Translations under genes and position numbers: made by a program
Assembly (NCBI RefSeq): GCF_003024195.1
Contig: NZ_KZ679051.1
Location: forward strand, 57,685 to 121,684
Source: Streptomyces dioscori
GTDB lineage: Bacteria; Actinomycetota; Actinomycetes; Streptomycetales; Streptomycetaceae
Length of the DNA: 64,000 bases
Reading direction: 5' to 3'
The notes under the pieces: model-generated
The model's input: only the letters and a program-made list of their open reading frames with translations
Told to the model about the DNA's origin: nothing
Database searches by the model: none
Shown here: piece by piece, positions 33,223 through 41,487 of the stretch
Position numbering within the stretch: the first letter of the stretch is position 1
Layout of the letters: each line of letters opens with the position of its first letter

Positions 33223-34302
33223 TCAGGCCGTCAGCCAGGCCCTCAGCCGCTCCTCGCCTGCCAGGATCTTGGCGGTTTCGACCCGTTCATCCCGCTTGTG
33301 CGCCAAGTGCGGGTTGCCGGGGCCGTAGTTGACCGCCGGGACGCCGAGCGCGCTGAAGCGGGAGACGTCCGTCCAGCCGTACTTGGGCTGCGGGGTGCCT
33401 CCGACGGCCTCGATGAAGGCCGCCGCGGCCGGGTGCGAGAGGCCGGGCAGCGCCGCCCCGCTGTGGTCGTCGACGACGAACTCGGCCACGCCGCAGTCGG
33501 CGAAGACCTCGCGGACATGCGCGAGGGCCTCCTCCTCGCTGCGGTCGGGCGCGTAACGGAAGTTGACGCTCACCACGCACTCGTCGGGGATCACGTTGCC
33601 CGCCACCCCGCCCGAGATCCCGACGGCGTTCAGGCCCTCGCGGTATTCGAGGCCGTCGATGACCGGGTAGCGCGGCTCGTAGGAGGCGAGGCGGGCGAGG
33701 ATCGGGGAGGCCGCGTGGATGGCGTTGGAGCCCATCCAGCTGCGCGCGGAGTGGGCCCGCTCCCCCGTGGTCTTCAGGAGCACCCGCAGGGTCCCCTGGC
33801 AGCCGCCCTCGACCTGGCCGTCGGAGGGCTCCAGGAGGACCGCGAAGTCGCCCTCCAGCCACTCCGGGTGGGCCTCGGCCACGTGCTTGAGGCCGTTCAG
33901 GTCGGCGGCGACCTCTTCGTTGTCGTAGAAGATGAAGGTGAGGTCGCGGTTGGGGGCGGGCACGGTGGCCGCGATCCGCAGCTGCACCGCGACGCCCGAC
34001 TTCATGTCGCAGGTGCCGCAGCCCCACAGCACGCCGTCCTCGTCCAGGCGCGACGGCACGTTGTCCGCGATGGGGACGGTGTCGATGTGCCCGGCCAGGA
34101 TCACGCGCTCGGCCCGGCCCAGGTTCGTCCGCGCGACGACGTTGTTGCCGTACCGGTCCACGGTGAGGTGCGGAAGGGCGCGCAGGGCGGTCTCGACGGC
34201 GTCCGCGAGGGGCTTCTCCGTGCCGCTCTCCGACGGGAAGTCGACGAGCCGCGCGGTGAGCCGGGCGGCGTCCAGCGTGAGGTCAAGCGGGGTGTCGGCC
34301 AT
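33223..34302 (-). CDS. dapE: succinyl-diaminopimelate desuccinylase
   Basis: A 359-residue M20-family zinc amidase starting MADTPLDLTLDAARL. Metal ligands and catalytic residues are visible in LAGHIDTVPI (His, Asp), GCGTCDMKSG (Asp), FIFYDNEEVA (Glu-Glu) and a C-terminal His in NPHLAHKRDE. It converts N-succinyl-LL-diaminopimelate to LL-diaminopimelate and succinate in lysine and peptidoglycan synthesis. The dapC aminotransferase, which acts one step earlier, is 2.3 kb away on the same strand. That supports DapE over a general peptidase. Confidence 0.93.
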   Translation of the reverse strand: MADTPLDLTLDAARLTARLVDFPSESGTEKPLADAVETALRALPHLTVDRYGNNVVARTNLGRAERVILAGHIDTVPIADNVPSRLDEDGVLWGCGTCDMKSGVAVQLRIAATVPAPNRDLTFIFYDNEEVAADLNGLKHVAEAHPEWLEGDFAVLLEPSDGQVEGGCQGTLRVLLKTTGERAHSARSWMGSNAIHAASPILARLASYEPRYPVIDGLEYREGLNAVGISGGVAGNVIPDECVVSVNFRYAPDRSEEEALAHVREVFADCGVAEFVVDDHSGAALPGLSHPAAAAFIEAVGGTPQPKYGWTDVSRFSALGVPAVNYGPGNPHLAHKRDERVETAKILAGEERLRAWLTA

Positions 34303-34430
34303 GCCGTCGACCCTAACGCGCCCGGTCCCCGCGGCCTCCCCGGAGGCTTGCCCACGCAGGCTTGTCCACGGGCCGGTGAATCTCCGGAACCTCACACGGC
34401 CCCGACAGTACTCTCCAGTACCTTGTACGC

Positions 34431-35480
34431 GTGCCTGAGCCGTCCCCCACTTCCGTCGCTCCCGTACGCCGTGGCCGCTTCCTGCGTTTCGGAGCGGCAC
34501 TCGTCGTACTGCTCGGCGTCGCGGCGTATCTCACCGTGCAGTACCTGACCGGCGGGAGCGGAGTGCCCAAGTGCACGGTCGTCTCCGCCGAGGGCGACGG
34601 CACCTCGTACGAGTTCACGGCGGAACAGGCGGTGAACGCGGCGACGATCTCGGCGGTCGGCACCAACCGCGGCATGCCCGAGCGGGCCGTCACGATCGCT
34701 CTCGCGACCGCCCTCCAGGAGTCCGCCCTGCGCAACCTCGGCCATGGCGACCGGGATTCGCTGGGCCTCTTCCAGCAGCGGCCCTCGCAGGGCTGGGGCA
34801 CCGAGCAGGAGATCCTGGATCCGGCGTACGCGGCGGGCGAGTTCTACGAGCATCTGGACAAGGTGCCCGACTACAAGCGGCTGCCGCTCACCGTCGCCGC
34901 GCAGCGCGTCCAGCGCAGCGGCTACCCGGAGGCGTACGCGAAGCACGAACCGGACGCGACGCTCCTCGCGGCGGCCCTGACCGGCCGCGCCGCCGCCACG
35001 CTGACCTGCGAGGGCCGCCCGGACACACGCCCCGGCGGCCCGGAGTCGGTACGCACCGCGCTGGTACGGGACTTCGGGCGCGGTGTCTTCCAGGAGGCGG
35101 GCGCCACGGTGGCCGCTAGCCCCTCGGCCGATTCGCCGACCGGCTCGGCGGCCGGCTCTTCGACCGATTCGTCGACCGGCTCTTCGACCGGCCCGTCGGC
35201 AGACTCCTCGCTCGCGCCGTCCGCCTCGGTGAGCGGATCCGGGGGAAGGCGCACGGTGACCGTGCCCGTGCCGAAGACCGCGGACACCGGGGGCGGGCAG
35301 CGGCAGCGCGGATGGGCCCTCGCGCACTGGGCCGTCGCCAACTCGTCCGCTCTGCACGTCGAACGGGTCTCCTACGCGGGTCGCGTATGGACGGCGGGCA
35401 GCACGCGGAGCGAGTGGCGCGACGACGGTCAGGCCGGCCGCAACGCCACGCGCGAGGTTCGCATCGTCACCGGGCAGTAG
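34431..35480 (+). CDS. membrane-anchored lysozyme-like/muralytic protein
   Basis: A 349-residue protein from GTG 34431. One membrane helix (about 19-40) anchors it outside the cell. Residues 60-200 look like a lysozyme-type domain, with ALATALQESALRNLGHGDRD (Glu97 as likely acid), then SLGLFQQRPSQGWGTEQEIL. A Ser/Thr/Gly-rich linker (about 212-250) leads to a C-terminal domain with RGWALAHWAVANSSALHVER and VSYAGRVWTAG, a module I associate with secreted actinobacterial cell-wall proteins. Likely a peptidoglycan-acting enzyme. The annotation is often only hypothetical or heavy-metal transporter, which the sequence does not support. Confidence 0.7.
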   Translation: MPEPSPTSVAPVRRGRFLRFGAALVVLLGVAAYLTVQYLTGGSGVPKCTVVSAEGDGTSYEFTAEQAVNAATISAVGTNRGMPERAVTIALATALQESALRNLGHGDRDSLGLFQQRPSQGWGTEQEILDPAYAAGEFYEHLDKVPDYKRLPLTVAAQRVQRSGYPEAYAKHEPDATLLAAALTGRAAATLTCEGRPDTRPGGPESVRTALVRDFGRGVFQEAGATVAASPSADSPTGSAAGSSTDSSTGSSTGPSADSSLAPSASVSGSGGRRTVTVPVPKTADTGGGQRQRGWALAHWAVANSSALHVERVSYAGRVWTAGSTRSEWRDDGQAGRNATREVRIVTGQ

Positions 35481-35873
35481 TACGGACCCTCACCCTTTGG
35501 TGGCACTCACGGCGTGCCATGTCGACAGGCCGCCGCACTTTTCTGCGGCCCTTCTGCCCGCTCGTCCCCCACCTGCCCCGTGGACTTCAAAACCCTTGCC
35601 GGCAAAGGGCTGTGAGGATTCTGCGGGCTGCGCGGCCAGGCCTTCTTTGCCCGGGTTTCTCCGCAGCCGATAATGCGACGCATTACCAACTCTTTACTTC
35701 GGGTCACCGCAACCTTCGCGGGCTTCGAGCGGTAGTCACTGCGTCCGAGCCCGGAACGATCAACACCGGTCGACAGCCGGTCGACACCCAGTCGGCAGCC
35801 AGTCGGCGGCGAGTCGGTCAACTGCCGGGCGCGGCGGAAGATTTCATCGTTCTCTCCCCGTCAAAGGAGCACC
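35481..35873. promoter_or_regulatory. 393-bp regulatory spacer before the secreted-protein gene
   Basis: It holds a short stem GCCGCA-CTTTTC-TGCGGC (35532-35549), possibly a terminator, and a dyad CCCTTGCCGGCAAAGGG (35593-35609). A perfect 15-bp palindrome TAATGCG-A-CGCATTA is at 35671-35685. Direct repeats of CGGTCGACA/CAGTCGGCAG occur at about 35768-35815. AAAGGAG is at 35864-35870. The palindrome is the best operator candidate. No gene seen. Confidence 0.55.
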
Positions 35874-36311
35874 ATGTCCCTCCCCCTGACCCGTCGGATC
35901 GCCCGTGTCGCGCTGCTCATCGCAGCGGGAGCGGCACCCGTGGTCGGTGCGGCCGGCTCCGCGAGCGCGGCCGAACTGCCGGCCACCCCCGACCTCGGCG
36001 GCCTGAGCGCGCTGGACAACGCGGGCACCACCGTCGACGGCGCCACGCAGAACGCCACCGGGGCGGCCGGCGAAACGGGCAGCAAGGCCGTCAAGAAGGC
36101 CGTGCCGGCCGCGGGCAAGACGAGCGGCAAGGCCGTCAAGACGGCGACGCCCGCGGCGCAGAAGACCGCCGGGGATGTTGCCGGGACCACGGGTGACGTC
36201 CTCGGTGACACCGCGGGGTCGGCTACCGGTGGTGGGCTGCCGACCGATGCGGTGTCCAAGGGTGGGCTGCCCACTGAGGGGCTGCCGCTGCAGGGGCTGC
36301 CGCTCGGCTGA
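35874..36311 (+). CDS. small secreted Ala/Gly/Thr-rich protein
   Basis: A 145-residue protein from ATG 35874 with AAAGGAG 3 nt upstream. It has a clear signal peptide (MSLPLTRRIARVALLIAAGA, cleavage after about residue 32 in SASA). The mature part is low complexity with repeated TGSKAVKKAVPAAGKTSGKA-like segments. The C-terminus is GGLPTEGLPLQGLPLG. There are no cysteines. Such proteins are sometimes labelled ATP-binding protein in Streptomyces, which nothing here supports. Probably an abundant secreted or wall-associated protein: it has a long regulated promoter region and a strong terminator. Confidence 0.75.
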   Translation: MSLPLTRRIARVALLIAAGAAPVVGAAGSASAAELPATPDLGGLSALDNAGTTVDGATQNATGAAGETGSKAVKKAVPAAGKTSGKAVKTATPAAQKTAGDVAGTTGDVLGDTAGSATGGGLPTDAVSKGGLPTEGLPLQGLPLG

Positions 36312-36339
36312 TCGGCTTGCTGCCGGCCTGGCTGTGGTG

Positions 36340-36379
36340 AAGGGGTTCAGGGGATTTCCCCTGGGCCCCTTCGCCTTTT
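36340..36379 (+). terminator. rho-independent terminator after the secreted-protein gene
   Basis: A stem of about 14 bp (AAGGGG and CAGGGG with CCCCTG and CCCCTT, two G-U pairs) with an ATTT loop, then CGCC and TTTTT. Confidence 0.85.
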
Positions 36380-36399
36380 TGCGCCTGCGCGCGCGTTCG

Positions 36400-36570
36400 C
36401 CTGCGGGTTCGCCTGCGGGTTCGCCTGCGGCGGGCTGGTGGGGTTTCGGGTGCGGGTGCGTCGTGGCTGGGCGCGCAGTTCCCCGCGCCCCTTATGGGGC
36501 CGGCTGGCCCCGGGGGGTTTCGGGTGCGGGTGCGTCGTGGCTGGGCGCGCAGTTCCCCGCGCCCCTGGAA
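36400..36570. repeat. 12-bp triplet repeat and two tandem reverse G-rich repeats
   Basis: Three copies of TTCGCCTGCGGG (about 36406-36440) are followed by two direct copies of a segment of about 48 bp ending in the repeat core (36478-36491 and 36552-36565). The two copies share about 47 bp, including TTTCGGGTGCGGGTGCGTCG, so they look like a local duplication. They lie between convergent genes. Confidence 0.8.
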
Positions 36571-36599
36571 GGCTGCCCCTGCGGGGCGCCTTCAGGGGG

Positions 36600-37700
36600 T
36601 CAGCTCGCCGTCAGGCGGGATGTTGCCGCTTGGACTCTTTCGTCCGTGGCCGTTAGGGCTACTCGTACGAAACTGGCGCCTGCCGGGCCGTAGAAGTCGC
36701 CCGGGGCCACCAGGATGCCGAGGGTGGCCAGGTGGGACACCGTGTCCCAGCAGGATTCGTCTCGGGTCGCCCAGAGGTACAGGCTTGCTTCGCTGTGTTC
36801 GATGCGGAAGCCGTGGTGGACCAGGGCGTCGCGGAGGGCGGCGCGGCGGGCCGCGTACCGCTCGCGCTGCTCCTGGACGTGCGTGTCGTCCGAGAGGGCG
36901 GCCACCGTGGCGGCCTGCGTCGGCGCGGACGTCATCATTCCGCCGTGCTTGCGGATCTGGAGCAGGTCGCCCAGGACCGCGGGGTCACCGGCGAGGAACG
37001 CGGAGCGGTAGCCCGCGAGGTTCGACCGCTTCGACAGCGAGTGGACCGCGACGATCCCCTCGTACGAGCCGCCGCACACCTCGGGGTGCAGGACCGAGAC
37101 CGGGTCGGCCTCCCAGCCCAGTTCGATGTAGCACTCGTCGGCGAGGACGAGGATGCCGTGCTCGCGCGCCCAGGCGACGATCCGGGTGAGTTCCTGCTGG
37201 GAGAGCACCCGGCCCGTGGGGTTGGACGGGGAGTTGAGCCACAGCAGCTTCAGGCCGGTGGGGTCCAGGTCCGTCGGGTCGTCGTACGCGATGTGGTCCG
37301 CGCGGGCGAGGCGGGCGCCGACCTCGTACGTCGGGTACGCAAGGCGCGGGTAGGCCACCTTGTCCCCCGGGCCGAGGCCCAGCTGGGTCGGCAGCCAGGC
37401 GACCAGTTCCTTGGAACCGACCACCGGCAGGACGTTGCGGTGGGTGAGGTCCCGGGCGCCCAGTCGCCGCCCGCACCAGCCGACCAGCGCGTCCCGCAGT
37501 TCCGGTGTGCCCCACACCGTCGGATAGCCGGGCGAGTCGGCGGCGGCGACCAGAGCTTTCTGGATCAGCTCGGGCACCGGGTCGACCGGGGTGCCGACGG
37601 AGAGGTCGACGATGCCGTCCGGATGAGCGGCGGCCTTCGCCTTGAAGGGCTCCAGCTTGTCCCAGGGAAAGGCGGGAAGCCGGTCGGAGACTGCGGACAC
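36600..37700 (-). CDS. dapC: N-succinyldiaminopimelate aminotransferase (DapC type)
   Basis: A 366-residue class I/II PLP aminotransferase from GTG 37700 (VSAVSDRLPAFPWDKLEPFK). Family sections: VDLSVGTPVDPVP, YPTVWGTPELRDAL, NSPSNPTGRVLSQQEL, and the Schiff-base lysine in SLSKRSNLAGYR. A conserved Arg near the C-terminus (FVRVAL) binds the substrate carboxylate. It makes N-succinyl-LL-diaminopimelate for lysine and peptidoglycan. It lies downstream of the ferredoxin gene, as Rv1178 follows fdxC in M. tuberculosis (from memory). The start is uncertain because the ribosome site is weak. Confidence 0.88.
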   Translation of the reverse strand: MSAVSDRLPAFPWDKLEPFKAKAAAHPDGIVDLSVGTPVDPVPELIQKALVAAADSPGYPTVWGTPELRDALVGWCGRRLGARDLTHRNVLPVVGSKELVAWLPTQLGLGPGDKVAYPRLAYPTYEVGARLARADHIAYDDPTDLDPTGLKLLWLNSPSNPTGRVLSQQELTRIVAWAREHGILVLADECYIELGWEADPVSVLHPEVCGGSYEGIVAVHSLSKRSNLAGYRSAFLAGDPAVLGDLLQIRKHGGMMTSAPTQAATVAALSDDTHVQEQRERYAARRAALRDALVHHGFRIEHSEASLYLWATRDESCWDTVSHLATLGILVAPGDFYGPAGASFVRVALTATDERVQAATSRLTAS

Positions 37701-37719
37701 GGGTTCTGGCTCACTTTCT

Positions 37720-37775
37720 GCACGGCAGGCACGGCACGCACGGCAGGCACAGCAGACACGGCAAACACGGCGGCC
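37720..37775. repeat. short tandem repeat between fdx and dapC
   Basis: Six or so imperfect copies of a 9-10 bp unit (GCACGGCAG/GCACGGCAC type). A hairpin GGCGGCCCC...GGGGCCGCC at 37805-37839, just upstream of this, may terminate or attenuate the ferredoxin transcript. Confidence 0.6.
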
Positions 37776-37853
37776 CCGCACGGCGGCGGGCCGTACGGGA
37801 CCGAGGCGGCCCCCACGGCATCCGCCGGGCGGGGCCGCCGGCGCACGGGCCGC

Positions 37854-38174
37854 TTACTGGTTCTGCGGCGGCAGCGCTGCGACGAAGGGGTGGTCGCGCT
37901 CGATGAGCCCCAGCTTGCTGGCGCCACCGGGCGAACCCAGCTCGTCGAAGAACTCGACGTTCGCCTTGTAGTAGTCCTTCCACTCCTCGGGAGTGTCGTC
38001 CTCGTAGAAGATCGCCTCGACCGGGCAGACCGGCTCACAGGCACCACAGTCGACGCATTCGTCCGGGTGGATGTACAAGGACCGGGAGCCCTCGTAGATG
38101 CAGTCGACCGGGCACTCCTCGATGCACGCCTTGTCCTTGACGTCGACACAAGGCTGCGCGATGACGTAGGTCAC
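37854..38174 (-). CDS. fdxA: 7Fe ferredoxin
   Basis: A 106-residue ferredoxin from GTG 38174 (VTYVIAQPCVDVKDKACIEE), AGGAGG 9 nt upstream. By comparison with 7Fe ferredoxins, Cys9, Cys17 and Cys50 should hold a [3Fe-4S] cluster and Cys21, Cys40, Cys43 and Cys46 a [4Fe-4S] cluster (CVDCGACEPVCPVEAI). Cys25 is free. The C-terminal extension (EEWKDYYKANVEFFDELGSP) is typical of the actinobacterial FdxC group. It is an electron donor, for example to cytochrome P450s or other redox enzymes. Divergent from the GNAT gene. Confidence 0.95.
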   Translation of the reverse strand: MTYVIAQPCVDVKDKACIEECPVDCIYEGSRSLYIHPDECVDCGACEPVCPVEAIFYEDDTPEEWKDYYKANVEFFDELGSPGGASKLGLIERDHPFVAALPPQNQ

Positions 38175-38315
38175 GCTGTCGTTCCTCCTCGATAGGGCGC
38201 TGGCGAGCCGTCTTCAGGCTCCGCCACCTGGCGCGCGGGAGCGCGGCGTCGTCGATGCCCGCACCTAGTATCTCCGTTCTTGGGCATGATCCGAACAGGA
38301 GGGTTGGACTGAGCT

Positions 38316-39584
38316 GTGGATTTCTCACCACACTTCCGGCTTGAGGTCCGTGTCACCCCCGCTGACGTGGGCAAACGCGTATCGGTGCGACGGTTGCGCG
38401 AAGAGGCCCCCGAGGGTGAGAAGTTCACCGACACGGTCGGTGTTCTCACATCATGGGACGACGGTGTGCTGCTGATCACACGCCGGACCGGGGAAAGCGT
38501 CCGCATTTCGGAGGCGACGCTGGTCGCGGGCAAGGTCGTGCCGTCCGCGCCGGCCCGCCGACGGGGCCCGGCGGCGTCGTACGAGGAACTGGCGCGGGTC
38601 GCCGCACGGGCCTGGCAGCCGGTGGAGCGCGAACGGCTCGGCGAGTGGGAGCTGCGGGCCGCGTCCGGCTTCACGCGGCGCGCCAACTCGGTCCTGCCCC
38701 TCGGCGACCCGGGCGTACCGCTGGACGAGGCGCTGTCGCTCGTACGGGAGTGGTACGCGGCCCGTGGGCTGCCCGCCTACACGCAGACCGCCACGGGGGC
38801 GCAGGGCACGCAGGAGGCGCTGTGCGCGGAGCTGGAGGCGCGGGGGTGGGTGCGTGAGGTGTCGGCGGAGCTGTGGACCGGCGCGCTGGCGCCGGTGGCC
38901 GACCTTCCGGATCCCGGGCCCGACCGGACGGTCACGCTGTCGCGCGAGGCCGACGAGGGGTGGCTGGGCCGCTACCAGCGCAAGGGTGTGAGCGAGGTGG
39001 CGCTGAAGGTGCTGGGCAGCGGCCCCTCGGTGTGGTTCGCGACCGTGCCCGGCAGCGAGCCGGGGGTGCCCGCGGCGATCGGCCGGTGCGTGGTCGACGG
39101 CCGCTGGGCCGGTTTCGCCGCGGTGGAGGTGGACCCGGCCCTGCGCCGCCAGGGCCTGGCCACCACGGTCATGACGGCCCTGGCCCGCCAGGCCCTGACG
39201 GAGGGCGCCTCGGCGGCCTGGCTCCAGGTGGAATCGGACAACACGGGCGCCCGATCCCTCTACTCCCGCCTGACCTTCACCCCCCACCACGCCTACCACC
39301 ACTACAGAGCCCCGGCCCCGGACAGGGGCGCGGGGAACTGCGCGCGCAACCACAACGAACCCGCACCCGACCACACGCCTACACCACCCCCCACCTGGGG
39401 CGCGGGGAACGGCGCGACCAGCCACGACGAGCCCGCACCCGACAACGCCTCCCGGCTGGGCCCCGCAAGGGGCGCGGGGAACGGCGCGACCAGCCACAAC
39501 GCGCCCGCACCCGACGACCCCACCGGCGCCGCCCGAACCCCCCACACAGAACCGCGCGGAGCGCACCGGTATCGATCGGCGTGA
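38316..39584 (+). CDS. GNAT acetyltransferase with a repeat-derived C-terminal tail
   Basis: A 422-residue protein from GTG 38316. An N-terminal segment (FRLEVRVTPADVGKRVSVRR, then VLLITRRTGESVRI) precedes a helical part and a GNAT fold. The acetyl-CoA motif A is VEVDPALRRQGLATTVMTAL (about 270-289), followed by WLQVESDNTGARSLYSRLTF. The GNAT domain ends near residue 336 (HAYHHYRAP). The last 85 residues are the translation of three copies of the intergenic G-rich repeat, seen as GAGNCARNHNEPAPDH, GAGNGATSHDEPAPDN and GAGNGATSHNAPAPDD. The stop codon appears to have been lost and the tail gained. Substrate unknown. Confidence 0.85.
   Translation: MDFSPHFRLEVRVTPADVGKRVSVRRLREEAPEGEKFTDTVGVLTSWDDGVLLITRRTGESVRISEATLVAGKVVPSAPARRRGPAASYEELARVAARAWQPVERERLGEWELRAASGFTRRANSVLPLGDPGVPLDEALSLVREWYAARGLPAYTQTATGAQGTQEALCAELEARGWVREVSAELWTGALAPVADLPDPGPDRTVTLSREADEGWLGRYQRKGVSEVALKVLGSGPSVWFATVPGSEPGVPAAIGRCVVDGRWAGFAAVEVDPALRRQGLATTVMTALARQALTEGASAAWLQVESDNTGARSLYSRLTFTPHHAYHHYRAPAPDRGAGNCARNHNEPAPDHTPTPPPTWGAGNGATSHDEPAPDNASRLGPARGAGNGATSHNAPAPDDPTGAARTPHTEPRGAHRYRSA
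39325..39482 (+). repeat. three forward G-rich repeats inside a coding region
   Basis: Cores at 39325-39338, 39397-39410 and 39469-39482, at an exact 72-bp period. Being a multiple of 3, the period keeps all three in the same reading frame as the GNAT gene. Confidence 0.9.
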
Positions 39585-39601
39585 AAGGGCACGAAGCAGC
39601 T

Positions 39602-40453
39602 ATGCGTCCACTACACCCCCCAGACCCGGCGCGAAGCGCCGAATGGCGGCGGCGCTTCGGCGAAGAGGCCCGAGCCGAGCGCCCCGACCTCTCGGCCCTG
39701 TGCCTGCTGGTGGGCGCCCAGGCGGACGGCGAACTGACCGAGGCGGGGATGGACGCGGCCCAGATCGAGCTGGACCGGCTGGCCGGAGAGCTGCCGTTCC
39801 GCCCCGGCGGCCCCCGGTCCTGGGCCACCGCGCTCTCCGAGCACCTGGGCACCGGCCTCGGCTACCGCGGTACACCGGGCGACTACCAGCGACTGGAGTC
39901 GTCCCTGCTGGACAAGGTGCTGAAGCGGCGCCGCGGACTGCCCATCCTGCTCTCCGTGGTGTGGATGGAGGTCGCGAGAAGGGCGGGAGCGCCCGTGTAC
40001 GGAGTGGCCCTGCCAGGTCACTTCGTCGTCGGCTTCGGCCCGCCCGAGCAGCAGGTCCTCGTGGACCCCTTCGTCGGCGGCCGGGTACTGACCGGCACCG
40101 ACGCGGAACTGCTGGTGGCCGGTGCGACCGGCTCCCCCCTCGACCCGTCCATGCTCTCGCCCGCCGACCCGCTCGACGTCGTCCTGCGCATCCTGAACAA
40201 CATCCGTGCCTGGGCCGCCGCCCGTCCCGAACGCTCCGACGTGGCCCTGTGGGCGGTCGACTTCTCGCTCCTGCTGCCCTCGCATCCGGCCCGCCTGCGC
40301 TACGAGCGCGCCCAGCTCCTCGTACAGCGCGGCGACTTCCTCACGGGCGCCACGGAGCTCGACGCGTACGCGGAGATCGTGGCCGCCGTCGACGAACAGG
40401 CGGCGGCGCGCGTACGGAGCCAGGCGCACGCGGCCCGCGCGATGCTCAACTGA
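39602..40453 (+). CDS. SirB1/transglutaminase-like family protein
   Basis: A 283-residue protein from ATG 39602 (MRPLHPPDPARSAEWRRRFG). A GTG at 39581 overlapping the GNAT stop is a possible alternative. It matches the SirB1/transglutaminase-like (Transglut_core2) family: YRGTPGDYQRLESSLLDKVL, RRGLPILLSVVWMEVARRAG, then YGVALPGHFVVGFGPPEQQV. The catalytic cysteine of transglutaminases is replaced in this family. Its His in LPGHF and Asp in VDPF are present. A TPR-like helical C-terminus follows (LRYERAQLLVQRGDFLTGAT). Cytoplasmic; function unknown. Downstream of and probably coupled to the GNAT gene. Confidence 0.83.
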   Translation: MRPLHPPDPARSAEWRRRFGEEARAERPDLSALCLLVGAQADGELTEAGMDAAQIELDRLAGELPFRPGGPRSWATALSEHLGTGLGYRGTPGDYQRLESSLLDKVLKRRRGLPILLSVVWMEVARRAGAPVYGVALPGHFVVGFGPPEQQVLVDPFVGGRVLTGTDAELLVAGATGSPLDPSMLSPADPLDVVLRILNNIRAWAAARPERSDVALWAVDFSLLLPSHPARLRYERAQLLVQRGDFLTGATELDAYAEIVAAVDEQAAARVRSQAHAARAMLN

Positions 40454-40469
40454 CCCCCGGCCGCCCGTT

Positions 40470-41327
40470 TCAGCGCTCCTTGGCGGCCAGTTCCCGCAGC
40501 GCCCCCGCCACCGACCCGATGAAGTCCGCGTACGCCCGCGCGCTGCACGGCAGTTCCGGGTTCCAGGGGGCGACTGTCGCGGCCGAGGTCAGGGCACGCC
40601 AGGCCGGTACGGACTCCAACTCGGCCGCCGGAGCGGCGTTTGCGCGGACGTCCGCGAGGACCAGGTCGGGAGCGAGCTCCACCGCCCGCTCCCAGGGGGT
40701 CGTGGCCCAGTTCGCGCCGCCCTCGCCCGGCTCGATGAACTCCACGCCCAGTCCGGCCAGATGACGCAGCTCGGGCCAGGCCCGGGGACGGGCGAGATGC
40801 GCCTGGCCGGGCCCGGCGGCCGACAGTGCGAGCACCTTGGCCGGCACCTCCGCCCGTACCGCCGACCGGACGGCGTCCTGCGCGGCTGCCAACTCGCGCC
40901 CGTGCCCTGCCGGTTCACCGCCCAGCGCGTCGGCCAGCTCGGCGAAGCGCGCCAGGATGCGGGGCAGCGAGGTGTCCGCGCCGACCGCGAGGGCGAGCAC
41001 AGGCGCGCCCGCCCGGCCGGCCGCCGGCTCCGTGACCGCGTACGGCTGCTTCCCGTCGTAGGTGACGTCCACGACCAGGTCCGGCCGTACGGAACCCAGC
41101 GTCGCGTGGTCGAGGGTTCTGCCCGCGCCCAGGTACGGGACGTCCGCGAGGAAGCCGGACTTGGCGCGGTCGGGCTCGTCCCCGTCGTGTCCTGACCCGT
41201 ACACCGCGACGGGCCGCACCCCCAGGTCCCACAGGCCCGCACCCGCGCGTACGTACGCGGCGACGCGCTCGGGCCGTCCGGCGAGCCGGACCGTGACTCC
41301 CCGGTCGTCCGTGAACTCCCAGCCCAT
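40470..41327 (-). CDS. periplasmic-binding-protein fold without export signal
   Basis: A 285-residue protein with the Fe3+-siderophore/B12-binding (FecB/BtuF-like) fold: RPERVAAYVRAGAGLWDLGV, RPDLVVDVTYDGKQPYAV, LAPDLVLADVRANAAP and a long connecting helix. It starts MGWEFTDDRGVTVRLAGRPE at ATG 41327. This removes any room for a signal peptide or lipobox, and the upstream frame (VAGWAALGGCRRCGCR) is a poor one. No permease or ATPase is adjacent. It is therefore probably a cytoplasmic relative or a decayed binding protein. Ligand unknown. Confidence 0.75.
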   Translation of the reverse strand: MGWEFTDDRGVTVRLAGRPERVAAYVRAGAGLWDLGVRPVAVYGSGHDGDEPDRAKSGFLADVPYLGAGRTLDHATLGSVRPDLVVDVTYDGKQPYAVTEPAAGRAGAPVLALAVGADTSLPRILARFAELADALGGEPAGHGRELAAAQDAVRSAVRAEVPAKVLALSAAGPGQAHLARPRAWPELRHLAGLGVEFIEPGEGGANWATTPWERAVELAPDLVLADVRANAAPAAELESVPAWRALTSAATVAPWNPELPCSARAYADFIGSVAGALRELAAKER

Positions 41328-41487
41328 ACGGCACCCGCACCTTCGGCACCCGCCCAGCGCGGCCCACCCGGCAACGATGCGGCGGACGTCCGGACAGGGC
41401 AAGAGGGCACCCGGCCATCACCAGGTGCCCTCTCGACCTCAGCCTCGACCTTCGCAACCTTCGCAACCTTCGCGAAGCGAACAGCTG

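Noticed and set aside
32374..34548. 724-codon plus-strand frame opposite the LOG and dapE genes.
   Set aside because: Antisense shadow typical of high-GC DNA. Both minus-strand genes have complete catalytic motifs.
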